Source: Charina bottae (Eukaryota > Chordata > Lepidosauria > Squamata > Charinaidae). From it: DNA of 64,000 bases. Where the stretch lies: the NCBI GenBank assembly GCA_023362775.1, contig JALMGJ010000006.1, positions 1,958,001 to 2,022,000 on the forward strand, given 5' to 3'. Of the stretch, positions 21,201 to 29,267 are shown piece after piece. The translations under genes were made by a program, and so were the position numbers. The stretch's first letter is position 1. The number at the start of each line of letters is the position of its first letter. A model generated the notes under the pieces. It did not search any database, was not told the origin of the DNA, and saw only the letters and a list, made by a program, of their open reading frames with translations.

Positions 21201-23638
21201 GTGTGTAAATGTGGTTTATCTCTATGTGTCTATTGATGGCTGATGTGTCTGAGTGACAAGCTTCCAGGAATTCTGGCTTGATCTAAAATCCCACTGGAGA
21301 GCCAACAGGCCCTCAATCCACCATGTTGTCCTTCCAGTCCAATTATTCCAAACATTTTGCATGATTCACTTAATGTAGAAAAGATACACAGTTAAAGCCA
21401 GCAGAGAAAAAAGAGAAAGATTGTGGGTCAAAATCAACCAAACTTACATAATCATCATTTATGACCCTCTTTAACAGTGTTTCCCAACCTTGTCAACTTT
21501 AAGATGTGTGGACTTCAAGTCCCAGAATTCCCATGCTGGCTGGGGAATTCTGGGAGTTGAAGTCCATTCACCTTAAAGTTGACAAAGTTGAGAAACACTG
21601 CTCTATGGTAATATCTTGCCAGGCCCAAGCAAATAGAGAAATGTTTACCTGGTGCTGGGGGGAAACATGAAATTTGTCCCAGCCTGACTTCCCTAGGAAA
21701 AAACACTCCAACTTTAAGACATCACAGTTAGAATAGCCTTGCTGGACCAGGCCAAGGTCTTAGTCTAAGATTTGGGCTCTCACAGCGTCCAACCAGGCAC
21801 CTCTGAGATGCTTGCAAGCAGGAGATAAAGATGTTTCCCTCTCCTTTCCTTGTTCCCCAGCATCTGGTATTTAGAGGCCTGCTGCCATCAACTGGAAGGT
21901 AAAATGGCGTCTTCAAGACCAACAGCCTTCCATAAACCTGTCCAACTCCCTATCAAAGCCATCACTGTGTCTTGTGCGAAGGATCCACTGTCTGAAGAAC
22001 AACTCCCTCCTTCCATCCAGCCTCATTGGCAGGCCCTGCTCCCAGCATTTGGAATTTGGGAGAGGAGTTTCCTGACCGTTTTCTCCACGTTGTGCATGAC
22101 CTTATAAAGCCCAAACATGTCCTCCCCTGGTCACTTTTTCCCCATGCTAAAGAATCGCCCATGTTCTAAAGTTCGTGCAAGGAAAGTGGCCTTCTTTGAC
22201 AATTTTAACAGCAATATTATATCCTTTTTCAAATGCAGTGGCCAGAACTATACACAGTATTCCAGATGGGGGCATATCAATAAGGGTATTACAATGTGGG
22301 TAGATCCATGTTCATTCTCTTTCCTAATGCTTCCTAACATGAATGTGCCTTTTTAAAGCTGCGCTACATAGTCAGCCTCTTAATTGTGCTTTTCGATGTG
22401 ACCCCTCTTGGAGGGGGGAAACCTACAGACCTTTCCCTCCCCTCTTGTTCCCCCCCTCCACACTCAGTGGTCACAATCGCCACAGAAGGTAACAGTCCAC
22501 AACACAACACCTGCAGGTAATATTTATTGACTCCAGGCTTGAATACCGCTGTCCCTTTAGTACGTTTCTCAATTCCGGCCCAACTAATTTGAGGTGCCCA
22601 TCGCTGGCCAGCACGGTTTCCCCAATTAATGGGAGAAGAGCGTTTGTCCCAATTAATAATCTGATTGTCCCCCAAAGGTGTCTTGTAGCTCCTTGACTCC
22701 AGAAAGGTTTTCCCATGTGGAAACAGGAGTCAGAGAAGCAGGCAAAAAACAGCCAAGAAATTGGCAACCTATAAAATTGAGACGGGCTCACACATGACAT
22801 GCACACAGGCGTGCACACACACACACACACACACACACAACCCCAGAACTCCTTTTCATCTCCTATTTTGTGACCCAAAATTGTTGGACGCAGACCAGCT
22901 GGTTTTCATCAATCTTGTCGTGGAACGTGGTCCGGTTTAGGAGACAATTTGGGGAGGCGTTTAGTGTTCTTGGGCGGCCCTTGGCCACGGGAGTTCATAC
23001 CCTGGCCCTTGCCGCTTCGGTCCGTCCTTCCATCCTCTTTGGCCCTTCTCCTGGTCTTTGGCCCATCCTGGCTTTAGTCCACCCTGGCACCTGGGTGTTC
23101 AGATGGGCTGCATGGACGTCACTGGACCATGTATTCATCATATCGTTTATCAATATCCATCCTGGTCGCAAAACAAGGTGGTCTCTGGGCCAGCCTGCAG
23201 GGAGGAGACGTTCCCTTCAACTATAGGTTCTCTCTGGTTCAGCTAGCCCTGGCCTCGGTATGGCCAAAGCTCCCTTCCAACAATCCCCAAGATCTTCTTT
23301 CTAGATAGTTATAAATAGCTCAGACCGCATCACCATAGATGTGAAGTTAGGGTTTCTTGCCCCATTGTGTATCACAAGCACCACAATGAATCCTGACACA
23401 TTGAACTTCATTTGCTATTTGGTTGTCTGTTGACCCAACTGGATGAGATCCTTCTGGACCTCTTTAAACTGGGTGAACAAATGGAAAGAATGATTGAACA
23501 AGTCTTATCTATTTCAGGTATGGAAAACTGGATCATAAAGGCTGTGCCTACCTCCAGAATGAAACACTTTACTCCCAGGATTGCAGTGAAACAGCCAAAA
23601 TAATTTGTGAGACAGAAGTCCAGTTTGGTTGGAGCTGA
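6186..23638 (+). CDS. Gene A: type II transmembrane C-type lectin-like receptor, CLEC2/CD69-like (5 exons seen, first exon missing)
   Basis: Exons 6186-6275, 7323-7421, 18373-18524, 20596-20738 and 23518-23638 join in phase (1, 1, 0, 2) into one open frame ending in TGA. They encode in order a hydrophobic signal anchor, a charged stalk and a full CTLD, the layout of NK-complex receptors such as CLEC2, CD69 and KLRs. Family role: surface receptor or ligand on leukocytes, with the CTLD outside the cell. The three consecutive CTLD exons, the FLK stretch opening the second of them, FWIGL and a W-x-W-x-(D/N)G motif point to the CLEC2/CD69 branch. There is no EPN/QPD or WND motif, so Ca-dependent sugar binding is unlikely. 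The cytoplasmic first exon (start codon, any ITIM) was not found and may lie before 6186 or outside the window. The 11-kb intron is filled with transposons. The gene converges on gene B. Assignment to CLEC2 rather than another KLR-type gene is inference. Confidence 0.88.
6276..7322 (+). other. Gene A intron with (TCC)n and a repeat fragment
   Basis: 6652-6756 is a pure (TCC/CTT)n tract, which gives spurious poly-Ser or poly-Glu frames. 6855-6915 is a degraded piece of the repeat seen intact at 20897 (CTCTGAGCTTGGTTGTTTTC). No other gene. Confidence 0.8.
7323..7421 (+). CDS. Gene A exon: extracellular stalk
   Basis: Acceptor CTCTCTTGCAAG at 7311-7322, donor G|GTACT at 7421-7422. The 99-bp exon is in phase 1 at both ends and reads into a charged, leucine-rich 33-residue stalk (LLEKKINEEADLWQWK is typical). 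It fits between membrane anchor and CTLD, as in NK-receptor genes. Confidence 0.82.
7422..7949 (+). other. Gene A intron, mostly unique, with (TTTA)n and (ATT)n
   Basis: (TTTA)n at 7640-7674 and (ATT)n at 7740-7758; otherwise nothing recognised. Confidence 0.7.
8153..8415. mobile_element. hAT MITE, CAGAGCTTTCCAAAC family, hairpin copy
   Basis: Ends CAGAGCTTTCCAAACTTTT and ...CACTTTGGAAAGCTATG, near-duplications CCTTACTA/CCTTACTC. The interior is a palindrome around CCAATCAGCAGCAGCGG and GCTGATTGG. Confidence 0.88.
8960..9313 (-). CDS. Mini-ORF of the ORF1-only element (117 aa)
   Basis: The frame starts MEDFKQTFSEF, has an acidic middle (EDEDFNKDRD) and ends EVALFCGRFFC. A diverged version lies at 16378-16043 in the second copy and shares KM-HLAE-like, PADEHMLVMK-like and FENEMALLCGNFF-like stretches. 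Probably a shortened ORF1p-like RNA-binding protein; no RRM or zinc knuckle is visible. Confidence 0.45.
   Translation of the reverse strand: MEDFKQTFSEFRYEFKQFFYDVSQTILQDIWDIAENISFKMCHLAEDVLEEDEDFNKDRDVSTDSKIEPSVEMPDDNYILVLKRLKEFSELQITKGVVFLMECCRKEVALFCGRFFC
9348..9642. mobile_element. Foldback repeat with hammerhead-like motifs, Penelope-type LTR candidate
   Basis: Flanked by a 13-bp duplication CTCCCCCTAGATA (9335-9347, 9643-9655). Two arms of about 130 bp are inverted copies. Each arm carries the GAAGAAGCTCCTTGG...GAGCGAAACG motif. Inverted LTR-like arms and ribozyme motifs are known from Penelope-like elements; the assignment is inference. Confidence 0.6.
9563..9598 (+). ncRNA. Hammerhead-ribozyme-like core
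   Basis: CTGAAGA fits the hammerhead CUGANGA box. It is followed by a 7-bp stem (GCTCCTT/AAGGAGC with a 4-nt loop) and GAAAC. Preceding CTCAG can pair with a later CTGAG as part of stem I. Stem III would be minimal. The mirror copy is at 9428-9463 on the minus strand. Confidence 0.5.
10696..11351. mobile_element. Long foldback of the hammerhead-bearing family
   Basis: 656 bp flanked by the 12-bp duplication AGCAGATATATA. Two almost perfect inverted arms of about 310 bp meet near 11015. The outer parts match the shorter foldback at 9348; the inner 180 bp of each arm is extra sequence (CTAGGTCATGGTTATTTTTG onward). Hammerhead-like cores lie at 10741-10776 (minus) and 11233-11268 (plus). Confidence 0.75.
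11771..12433 (-). pseudogene. L2-type LINE ORF2 C-terminal part after the frameshift
   Basis: Contains ARRAFAQLRVVRQLRPF, VISRIDYCNALYMGLP and the ALWNILPPEVR motif found in other L2 fragments of this window. Out of frame with the main RT ORF. Confidence 0.85.
12265..14601 (-). CDS. L2-type LINE ORF2: endonuclease-reverse transcriptase
   Basis: The 778-residue frame holds an APE-type endonuclease in its first 230 residues (ITETWL near the start, GDFNLPSLG, SDHALVTL) and a reverse transcriptase in the second half (FQSGFRPGYGTETALVALMDD, LLDLSVAFDTVDH, GVPQGSVLSPLLFNIYM, and the catalytic YADDTQLY). It reaches LQLNPGKTEW and then runs out of frame at a C-run (12458-12470). The rest (RAFAQLRVVRQLRPF, VQFKVLVITFKALHG) continues in another frame at 12433-11771. 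The single homopolymer frameshift could be mutation or a sequencing error. Confidence 0.92.
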   Translation of the reverse strand: MNNKPPLIGDLIIEEGADLACITETWLGPEGGVALSEMCPAGFRVWHQPRHRGRGGGVAVVIRESLVAFRGAAPQVTGCETLFFKLGSREQLGVLLLYQPPCCVATSLPELLEAVSGLAVEFPRLMVLGDFNLPSLGRSSEAAREFMATMAAMGLSQIIRDPTRDSGLTPDLVFLSEQWQCDLRGELHLSPLSWSDHALVTLRLSCAAPLRREAGPIRLVCPRRLMDPVRFQKELGVIPEDLLHSPVEVLAAAWNKAAAGALDKIAPIRPLRPCSTRCSPWFTEELRALKRVKRRLERRWRKTKTESDRTQARAAVKAYLVAVRAAKREYFSTLIASAECRPTALFKITRSLLGREQGETHLQGRSEEFSEHLQDKIAQIHSKLDSKCETRSGEMPGARTYHVIWEQFDPVVPDEVDRILRIVNATTCQLDPCPSWLVKSASEVTCGWVQVMINSSLSEGVFPAAFKEALVHPLLKKPSLDPTILGNFRPVSHLPFLGKVVEKVVALQLQRILEETDYLDPFQSGFRPGYGTETALVALMDDLWRERDGGSASILALLDLSVAFDTVDHGILLGRLEELGAGSVVLRWFASFLQGCSQSVSIGEERADLRPLTCGVPQGSVLSPLLFNIYMKPLGEIIRHHGMRYHQYADDTQLYISIPGEVSDAFNALSQCLEAVGVWMGNNRLQLNPGKTEWLWIDGPPGSGKLSSLVLGGGGLHYPTQIQCGIWGSSWTRDSCSKSRWQSWPGGPLHSCELCASYALSWIGRPSEQSLTPLSSPV
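16043..16378 (-). pseudogene. Mini-ORF of ORF1-only element, copy 2
   Basis: 111-residue frame sharing the acidic middle and the FENEMALLCGNFF-type end with 9313-8960. Its N-terminal part is in another frame, so it is probably dead. Confidence 0.45.
17857..18254. mobile_element. Non-autonomous DNA transposon, CAGGTAGTCCTCGACTTA ends, TA target
   Basis: Inverted ends CAGGTAGTCCTCGACTTATGA / ATAAGTCGAGGACTACGTG flanked by TA on both sides. The interior is rich in CTTAACGACC / GGTCATAAGT motifs. The TA target suggests a Tc1/mariner-type origin. Other copies: 45218-45630, 26868-29457 (split) and a fragment at 26168-26240. Confidence 0.85.
18373..18524 (+). CDS. Gene A exon: CTLD part 1
   Basis: Acceptor TCTCTCTAG ends at 18372 and keeps phase 1 with the stalk exon; the other AG at 18379 would break the frame. 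It encodes the N-terminal cysteine pair of a long-form CTLD (CSVCKVQW), then WVQQGNNCFLF, MSWHSSQGFC and a LAVATNTEEM end typical of the first CTLD exon. The donor is ATG|GTACC at 18525, phase 0. Confidence 0.9.
18883..19017. mobile_element. hAT palindromic MITE, CAGTGTTTCTC family
   Basis: Near-perfect 135-bp palindrome (CTTCAACTCCCAGAATTCC and its reverse); flanks CATCAGGC/CTTCAGGC. Lies in the intron between CTLD exons 1 and 2 of gene A. Confidence 0.9.
19363..19797. mobile_element. hAT MITE, CAGGGGTCGGCAAAC family, short copy
   Basis: Ends CAGGGGTCGGCAAACTTTTT and ...CATTTCCGACCCTTG; exact 8-bp duplication AGCTAGGA. The interior holds repeated hairpins GCTGATTGGTGGAGGCG / CTCCACCAATCAGCG and one copy of the GGGGGCGGGGTTTGCGGGCG cassette. 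Same family as 32030-34357. Confidence 0.92.
19808..19942. mobile_element. Short foldback of the hammerhead-bearing family, internally deleted
   Basis: Two copies of TTGAATCATGTCAACTGGATT in inverted orientation around GAGCGAAACGTTTCC. The AGCTAGGATG duplication on the right matches the sequence left of the adjoining hAT MITE, so that MITE landed in the foldback's target duplication. Confidence 0.65.
20596..20738 (+). CDS. Gene A exon: CTLD part 2
   Basis: Acceptor ATTTTAG ends at 20595; donor CT|GTAAGT lies at 20739. The frame opens with TFLKF (as in CLEC2/CD69), then has FWIGLAYD (the WIGL core motif) and WLWIDGTPFNSEL. The position that holds EPN or QPD in sugar-binding CTLDs has neither. 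143 bp, ending in phase 2. Confidence 0.92.
20897..21290 (-). mobile_element. Penelope-like LTR candidate, second family
   Basis: Reads on the minus strand through AGCACTGATGATGCTACCTA and GGGTCATGAAACGTCTGC. The rest is GT-rich repeat sequence with fragments elsewhere (6855, 52890). Lies in the last intron of gene A. Confidence 0.45.
20946..20976 (-). ncRNA. Hammerhead-ribozyme-like core, exact CUGAUGA
   Basis: Minus strand reads CTGATGA, then an imperfect stem-loop (ATG...CAT, ACC...GGT), then GAAAC: the full conserved hammerhead core boxes in order and spacing. Confidence 0.5.
21475..21600. mobile_element. hAT palindromic MITE, CAGTGTTTC family
   Basis: CAGTGTTTCCCAACC...GAGAAACACTG palindrome with the CCCAGAATTCC core. 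Confidence 0.88.
21725..22480. mobile_element. Old LINE/SINE-like interspersed repeat (CR1/L3-like, unclassified)
   Basis: GCTGGACCAGGCCAAGGTC, then AACCAGGCACCTCTGAGATG and the CCAGATGGGGGCATATCAATA area, resemble ancient amniote LINE or SINE consensus text. A related copy lies at about 24400-24560. Family uncertain. Confidence 0.35.
22814..22840. repeat. (CA)n microsatellite
   Basis: CACACA run inside the last intron of gene A. Confidence 0.95.
23518..23638 (+). CDS. Gene A exon: CTLD part 3 with stop codon
   Basis: Acceptor CTATTTCAG ends at 23517. The first base completes the Leu codon left by the previous exon. The exon encodes GCAYL, then DCSETAKIIC, which supplies the last three conserved CTLD cysteines, and ends at TGA 23636-23638 after a short tail. 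No WND motif is present. Confidence 0.92.
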
Positions 23639-23745
23639 GGAGTCAAATTTGATGCCCAGGCCACCTCTCGAGCAGAAGCTGTTTCTTGACCTTCTGTGCT
23701 GCTGCAGTGGGGTGATGCTAACTTCCTTCCCTCTCTGTTATGGTA

Positions 23746-23751
23746 AATAAA
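23746..23751 (+). terminator. Gene A poly(A) signal
   Basis: AATAAA about 108 nt downstream of the gene A stop codon, on the coding strand; the only canonical hexamer in the immediate 3' region. Confidence 0.7.
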
Positions 23752-25100
23752 TCTGAATTTCACAAAACTCACCAGAATGCCCTTCTCGACTGTGTTCTCA
23801 TGGCCTACAGACCCTGCTTGGTCTTAGCCAACTCCAAGGCAATGGAGATATGGCACGGGGAGTCATTGTCATGTTGCCGTGCTCCAACTCGAAATGGCGC
23901 CACCCAGCAGGAGCCACAGAGATGTTGCAAAGCACATGGGTGAGGGGTTTTTTTTGCAGCCTCCTGCTGATGCTTCCAGACCCTCGTGCCCCAACTCCCC
24001 CTGCAAGCCCTTCTTCAGCTGGCAGGCAGAGGCCCAATGGTGGTTCCTTAGGGCTCAGGCCAACAGGAAACCAGCAAGCTTGTGGAGATGCAGTGGGGAG
24101 GGGCAGGGAGGAATTCAGATAAGGTGCAGTGGAATGTGTGTGTGAGGGTGTGAAGGGGGCCAGGCACCAGGGCCACCAGTGGGGGGGAGGGGTAAAAAAA
24201 AGTCAGGGTGGTGGTATGGATGGATAGTATGGGTTTCACCTAAAGAAGGCAGCATGATCACAAGAGCCTGGGGGCCCTGTCCTTGGGGCCCCTAAACAGA
24301 CAGCAAAGGCCCCAAAACCCTGTTCTCCAGGCTGCTTCAAGACTTTTCTACTCAACAGGATGGCACAGCATTGTTGTTGTTCCTCTTTCCCTTTTTTAGA
24401 ACATAGGAGACGCTCTGCTGGATCAAGCCATCTTGGTTTCCCTCCGTGGCCAACCTGGAGCCTCTGAGCTGCTCACAAGCAGGAGGCATTCCCGCTCCTG
24501 CCACACACACACTGCTTTTGTCCTTGTCTTCCATCCCAGCATATGCCCATTGGCATTTGCTACTCATGGAAGCCAAGAAGGAACCTGGTTTGGTGGACGG
24601 CTGAGGTTTGCAGCTACCACTTAGCCCAGCGGTGGCCAAGCACCACACTTCATGTGGTGGGGTGGGGCTGCATTCCCCTGTGGGCAAAGTGGGTTGTTTG
24701 GGAGAATTCTTGGCCAAGACGGAAGGGTGTTTTTCTCTGATTAAATGTGATGCATTTATTTTACCCTTCGTGTTCCGGCTTCCATTTCTTCCCCACCACA
24801 AAAGGGCTGGGAGCTGTGCTCTCCATTTTCCACAATCCTGACTGGGGGGAGGGGGAAAGGGTTGCAAATGAGGACTTGGGGGCCACAGGTAGCCCATCCC
24901 TGCCTTCGCCCTTCAGAGACTACAATTCTCTCTGCGGAAACTGGGATGAAGCCAAGGAGACCCCAGAAGCAAATCTCTTTCCTCGGAGAAAACTGTTACA
25001 GTCGGGGCACAAAGGCTGGGAAGGGAATTGTCAACACTTAGAAAGCCTTCCAGTGACAGGGGCTATGGGAGTTTTGGTCCGAAGCATCTGGACAGCATCA
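23752..25100. other. Intergenic, gene A 3' flank; no gene recognised
   Basis: Mostly unique sequence with an old repeat at about 24400-24560 and a GTCAGGGTGGTGG fragment at about 24200. No CTLD exon or splice pair was seen. Confidence 0.6.
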
Positions 25101-25108
25101 GCTTGGGG

Positions 25109-26136
25109 CAGAGCTTTCCAAACTGTGTGTCGCGACACGTGTGTCAGCTGCAGTGTGTAGGTGTGTCGCGCGATCATAACGAGAAACCTCTGAGTCAGAC
25201 GCTCAGAGCCTCAAGCGCCTCGCTGCTGCTGCCTCCGAGCCCTCCCAGGATTCCACGCAGGTCCTAGTGCCTGCCTTGTGCCTGGCTGCCTCCAAACCTG
25301 CCCTGCCAGGATTCCGCGCAGGTCCTAGTGCCTGCCTTGTGCCCTGCTGCCTCCAAACCTGCTGTGATTCCGCGCAGGTCCTAGTGCCTGCCTTGTGCCC
25401 TGCTGCCTCCAAACCTGCTGTGATTCCGCGCAGGTCCTAGTGCCTGCCTCGTGCCTGGCTGCCTCCAAACCTGCTGTGATTCCGCGCAGGTCCTAGTGCC
25501 TGCCTTGTGCCTGGCTGCCACCAAACCTGCTTTGCCAGGATTCCACGCAGGTCCTAGTGCCTGCCTTGTGCCCTGCTGCCTCCAAACCTGCTGTGATTCC
25601 GCGCAGGTCCTAGTGCCTGCCTTGTGCCCTGCTGCCTCCAAACCTGCTGTGATTCCGCGCAGGTCCTAGTGCCTGCCTTGTGCCTGGCTGCCTCCAAACC
25701 TGCCCTGCCAGGATTCCGCGCAGGTCCTAGTGCCTGCCTTGTGCCCTGCTGCCTCCAAACCTGCTGTGATTCCGCGCAGGTCCTAGTGCCTGCCTTGTGC
25801 CCTGCTGCCTCCAAACCTGCTGTGATTCCGCGCAGGTCCTAGTGCCTGCCTTGTGCCTTGCTGCCTCCAAACCTGCTGTGATTCCGCACAGGTCCTAGTG
25901 CCTGCCGTAAGAGGGGAGCTCTGTCCAAGCCTTGCCCTGCTGTAAAGGGGAACTCTGTTTTCATGAGATATGTTATGTCCCCACACATTTCGCTATTACA
26001 ATTTATGTATGTGTCCATATCTCTTATAAGTTAGTTAGTTTAACCTCCAGTTTGCTAGTAAAACTGAATTACTGTGTCGCGAAATGATGCATGTCTAAAT
26101 ACCGTGTCACCAACATGAAAAGTTTGGAAAGCTCTG
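25109..26136. mobile_element. hAT MITE, CAGAGCTTTCCAAAC family, carrying a minisatellite
   Basis: Ends CAGAGCTTTCCAAACTGTG and ...AAGTTTGGAAAGCTCTG with an exact 8-bp duplication GCTTGGGG (25101-25108, 26137-26144). The interior contains about 12 tandem units. Confidence 0.93.
25245..25905. repeat. Minisatellite, about 12 units of 56-60 bp, inside the MITE
   Basis: Unit core GCAGGTCCTAGTGCCTGCCT recurs near 25261, 25322, 25378, 25434, 25491, 25550, 25606, 25664, 25721, 25780, 25836 and 25893. Two unit variants alternate, with and without a CCTGCCAGGATTCC insert. Confidence 0.95.
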
Positions 26137-26366
26137 GCTTGGGGGAAGGCTGCCTTAAGGAGCAAATACAGGTCGTCCTCGTTTAGCAACTGCAATGGGG
26201 ACGGGCAACTTGGTCATTAAGCGAAGCAGTCACTAAGAGAAATATCCCATGAACCTGACTGTGCTTTCGATTTTACTTCAGCTTTCCTTTGCTTCACAGT
26301 GTCAGAAGGATACGACCCCAAACAGCCAGGATATGGGCCCAAAAATAATAATGTTATTATTCGAGA

Positions 26367-26622
26367 CCCTAGTCCTGCATGACGGAGTGAGCTCCCGCAC
26401 TCGCCCCAGCTCTTGCCAACCTAGCAATTCGAAAGCATGCAAATGCAAGTAGATGAATAGGTACCACTTCGGTGGGAAGGTAACAGCGTTCCGCATGCGT
26501 CATGCCGGCCACATGACTGTGGAAGTGTCTTCGGACAGCACTGGCTCTTCAGCTAAGAAATGGAGATGAGCACTGGCCCCTAGAGTCGGACACAACTGTG
26601 CAGGGGAAACCTTTACCTTTAC
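26367..26622 (+). mobile_element. tRNA-type SINE with Bov-B-like 3' end, 5'-truncated
   Basis: Flanked by the 12-bp duplication TATTATTCGAGA. Body ATGACGGAGTGAGCTCCCGC, CACTTCGGTGGGAAGGTAAC, and the RTE-type tail AGTCGGACACAACTG...CCTTTACC. Same family as 56996-57325, which shows the tRNA-like head. Confidence 0.85.
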
Positions 26623-27093
26623 TATTATTCGAGATCTGAAAACTTAGCAACTTTGGCCTGGCATACTGTAGGTATCTGATAAAAGACAACAGGAAGTCAT
26701 GTTTCCAGGGTTCAATTCAAGGTGTTGGTTATTACCTTTAAAGACCTACATGGCTTGGGGCCGGGTTATTTGAAGGACCACCTCACCCCAGTCACATCTA
26801 GCTGGCCCACACCAGAGCAGGGAGGCAGGGTATGTTGTGGGTCCCATCAATGAAGGAAGTACATCTACAGATAGTCCTCACTTAACAACCACAATCGGGA
26901 CCGGAATTTCGATTGCTAAGTGAAGCGGTCATTAAGTGAATTCAACCCGATTTTACGACCTTTTTTGCGGCAGCCGTTAAGTGAATCACCGCAAGCTTTG
27001 AGTGAACCACATGGTCATTAAGCGAATCACGCAGTTCCCCATTGATTTTGCTTGCCGGAAGCCGGCCAGGAAGGTCGAAAATGGTGATCGTGT

Positions 27094-29267
27094 ACAAGGA
27101 CTTTTTAAAAAAGGAACAAGGACACTATACAACTAAATCAAAAGAAGAACTTGCTTTAGAAGGATACACCTTTCAATGGCTTTCCTATATGCAACTGGTA
27201 GAAAATTTCAAATCAGATAAAAAAAAATTCAAATTTGAACAAACTAAATCGGAATTTGAGATACAATTATGTGAGACGGAGGACCACTTAATTTCTAAAA
27301 TGTATAAATCATTGTTAAAAGGAGAAATGGTAGAGGAACAAGTTAAAGACTGCATGATTAAATGGGCAAAAAATGTTGGCCATAACATACAAATGCAACA
27401 ATGGGAAGATATGTGGAATAAAGGGCTAAAATTTACTTTGTGCTACAACTTGAAGGAAATTTTTTATAAGATGATGTACAGATGGTATATGACCCCACAA
27501 AAGCTTGCTAAAATGTATGGGAATGTTTCCAACTTGTGTTGGAAATGTAAAAAAAAAAAAGGGGTCTTTTTATCATATGTGGTGGACATGTGAGGTGGCA
27601 AAGAAATATTGGACTCAAATACATTCATTGATGCAAAATATATTACAAATTCGAGTTCCTTTTAAACCGGAATTATTTTTACTGGGAATATCAGAAGAAC
27701 AAGTAGGAAAACAATTTACTAGAAATTTATTTATTTTTTATTTTATTTATTTAAATTATATGACCGCCCATCTCCCCCCATGGGGAACTCTGGGCAGTAT
27801 ATAATTTATATATAATTTAACTTGTTTATTCACAATAAACAAGTTAAAATAAAGTCTAAAATATCTTAAATCACAGTTATACAATAAAATACATATTCTA
27901 AAATCCAGATGGTGATGGAATAATTAAAAGGAGGACAATTATAAAATTAGGGGATTAGCCACCCCCATGAGGAACTATCCCTTCCTCCTTCCCACGCCAG
28001 GCGGCAGAACCAGGTCTTCAGCTCTTTCCTAAAGGTGGGGAGGGAGGAGATCTGTCTTAACTCTGGGGGCAAGGTGTTCCATAGAGTGGGTGCTACCACA
28101 GAGAAGGCCCGCCTCCTAGACCCCATCAGATGACACTCTTTAATTGATGGGGTTCTTAGCAGGCCCTCTCTAAATGACCAGGTGGGGCGGGTCGATAACA
28201 TGGGGATCAGACGGTCCCTCAGGTATTCTGGCCCCATGCCATGTAGGGCTTTAAAGGTGATAACCAACACCTTGAATTGTACCTGGAAGCAAACTGGCAC
28301 CCAATGCAGCTCGCAGAGCAACGATGTTACATGTACAGATCTCGACGCACCCAAAATTGCCAGCGCGGCCGCATTCTGCACCAGCTGTAGCCTCCGGATA
28401 GTCTTCAAGGGTAGCCCCATGTAGAGCGCATTGCAATAATCTACATGGGAGATGACGAGTGCATGAGTGACTGTAAGGAGGGCGTCGCGATCCAGGAATG
28501 GGCGTAACTGGCGCACTAACCGAAGCTGTGCGAAAGCCCTCCTAGCCACGACTGCCACCTGCTCTTCGAGCAGGAGTCATGAGTCTAGAAGGACCCCCAG
28601 ATTACGCACCGGTTCCGAACGGGGCAGTGCTACCCCATCAAGAACCAAAGATGATAATTTCCCAGAAGACGCTAGGCCATCAATCCACAGCCATTCGGTC
28701 TTACCAGGGTTCAATTGAAGCCTGTTGTTCCCCATCCAGGCCCTCACAGCCCCCATACAATATATGATCACAGCAGCAAGACTTCTGTATGCACAAAATT
28801 GGAAAAACCATACTTTACCAACGATACAAGACTGGATGTTAAAACTGATGGATATGGCAGAAAATGACAAATTGACATGTTTATTAAAAGAAAATTTGAA
28901 AATTCAAATTGTTACTATCTGAAAGAGTGGAAACCACTGATGGACTATTTGCAAAAAGCAGGAGGGGCAAAGCTTACATGGGGTTTTGAAGATTAAAATA
29001 TATATAAATAGAATATATTAGACAGGAAATGTTTATGAATGTTATATAAAAAGCTAGCATGTAAAATACAAATTCTTTATTTCTAAGACCAGAGATAGAT
29101 CGGAAGTTAACCAATTTCTGTCTTTATTTTCTTTATTTTCTTTACTTTTCTACACTTTTTCTCTTCTTTCTTTAATTTGTATTTCTATTTCTGTTTCATT
29201 TCTGACTTTTAACTATGTATTGTTAAAATTTTAATAAATTTTAATAAAATTTGATTAAAAAAAAAAA
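27094..29267 (+). mobile_element. 5'-truncated L1 inside the DNA transposon, itself split by an L2
   Basis: Exact 17-bp duplication GAAAATGGTGATCGTGT at 27077-27093 and 29268-29284. The L1 ORF2 C-terminal region is readable (NLKEIFYKMMYRWYMTPQKL, then a CWKCK zinc-knuckle-like motif and a HMWWTC stretch). It resumes at 28758 and ends in an AT-rich 3' UTR and an A-run. Confidence 0.9.
27725..28757 (-). mobile_element. Innermost L2 LINE, 5'-truncated, inside the L1
   Basis: Minus-strand RAFAQLRLVRQLRPF, YCNALYMGLP and FSVVAPTLWN match the C-terminal L2 frame of 12433-11771. The 3' tail (GACCGCCCATCTCCC on the plus strand) starts at about 27725. L1 coding resumes directly at the other edge. Confidence 0.9.

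Noticed and set aside
22870..23246. Plus-strand frames in the last intron of gene A as an extra exon
   Set aside because: No CTLD motif and no splice phase compatible with the flanking exons, which already join in frame.
25203..25842. Repeated frames such as [14 protein letters not shown] on the minus strand and [11 protein letters not shown] on the plus strand
   Set aside because: They are translations of the minisatellite units; both strands are open because the unit lacks stops.
25245..25905. Regular repeat spacing resembling a CRISPR array
   Set aside because: The whole unit repeats without unique spacers, inside a TIR-bounded MITE in animal DNA.
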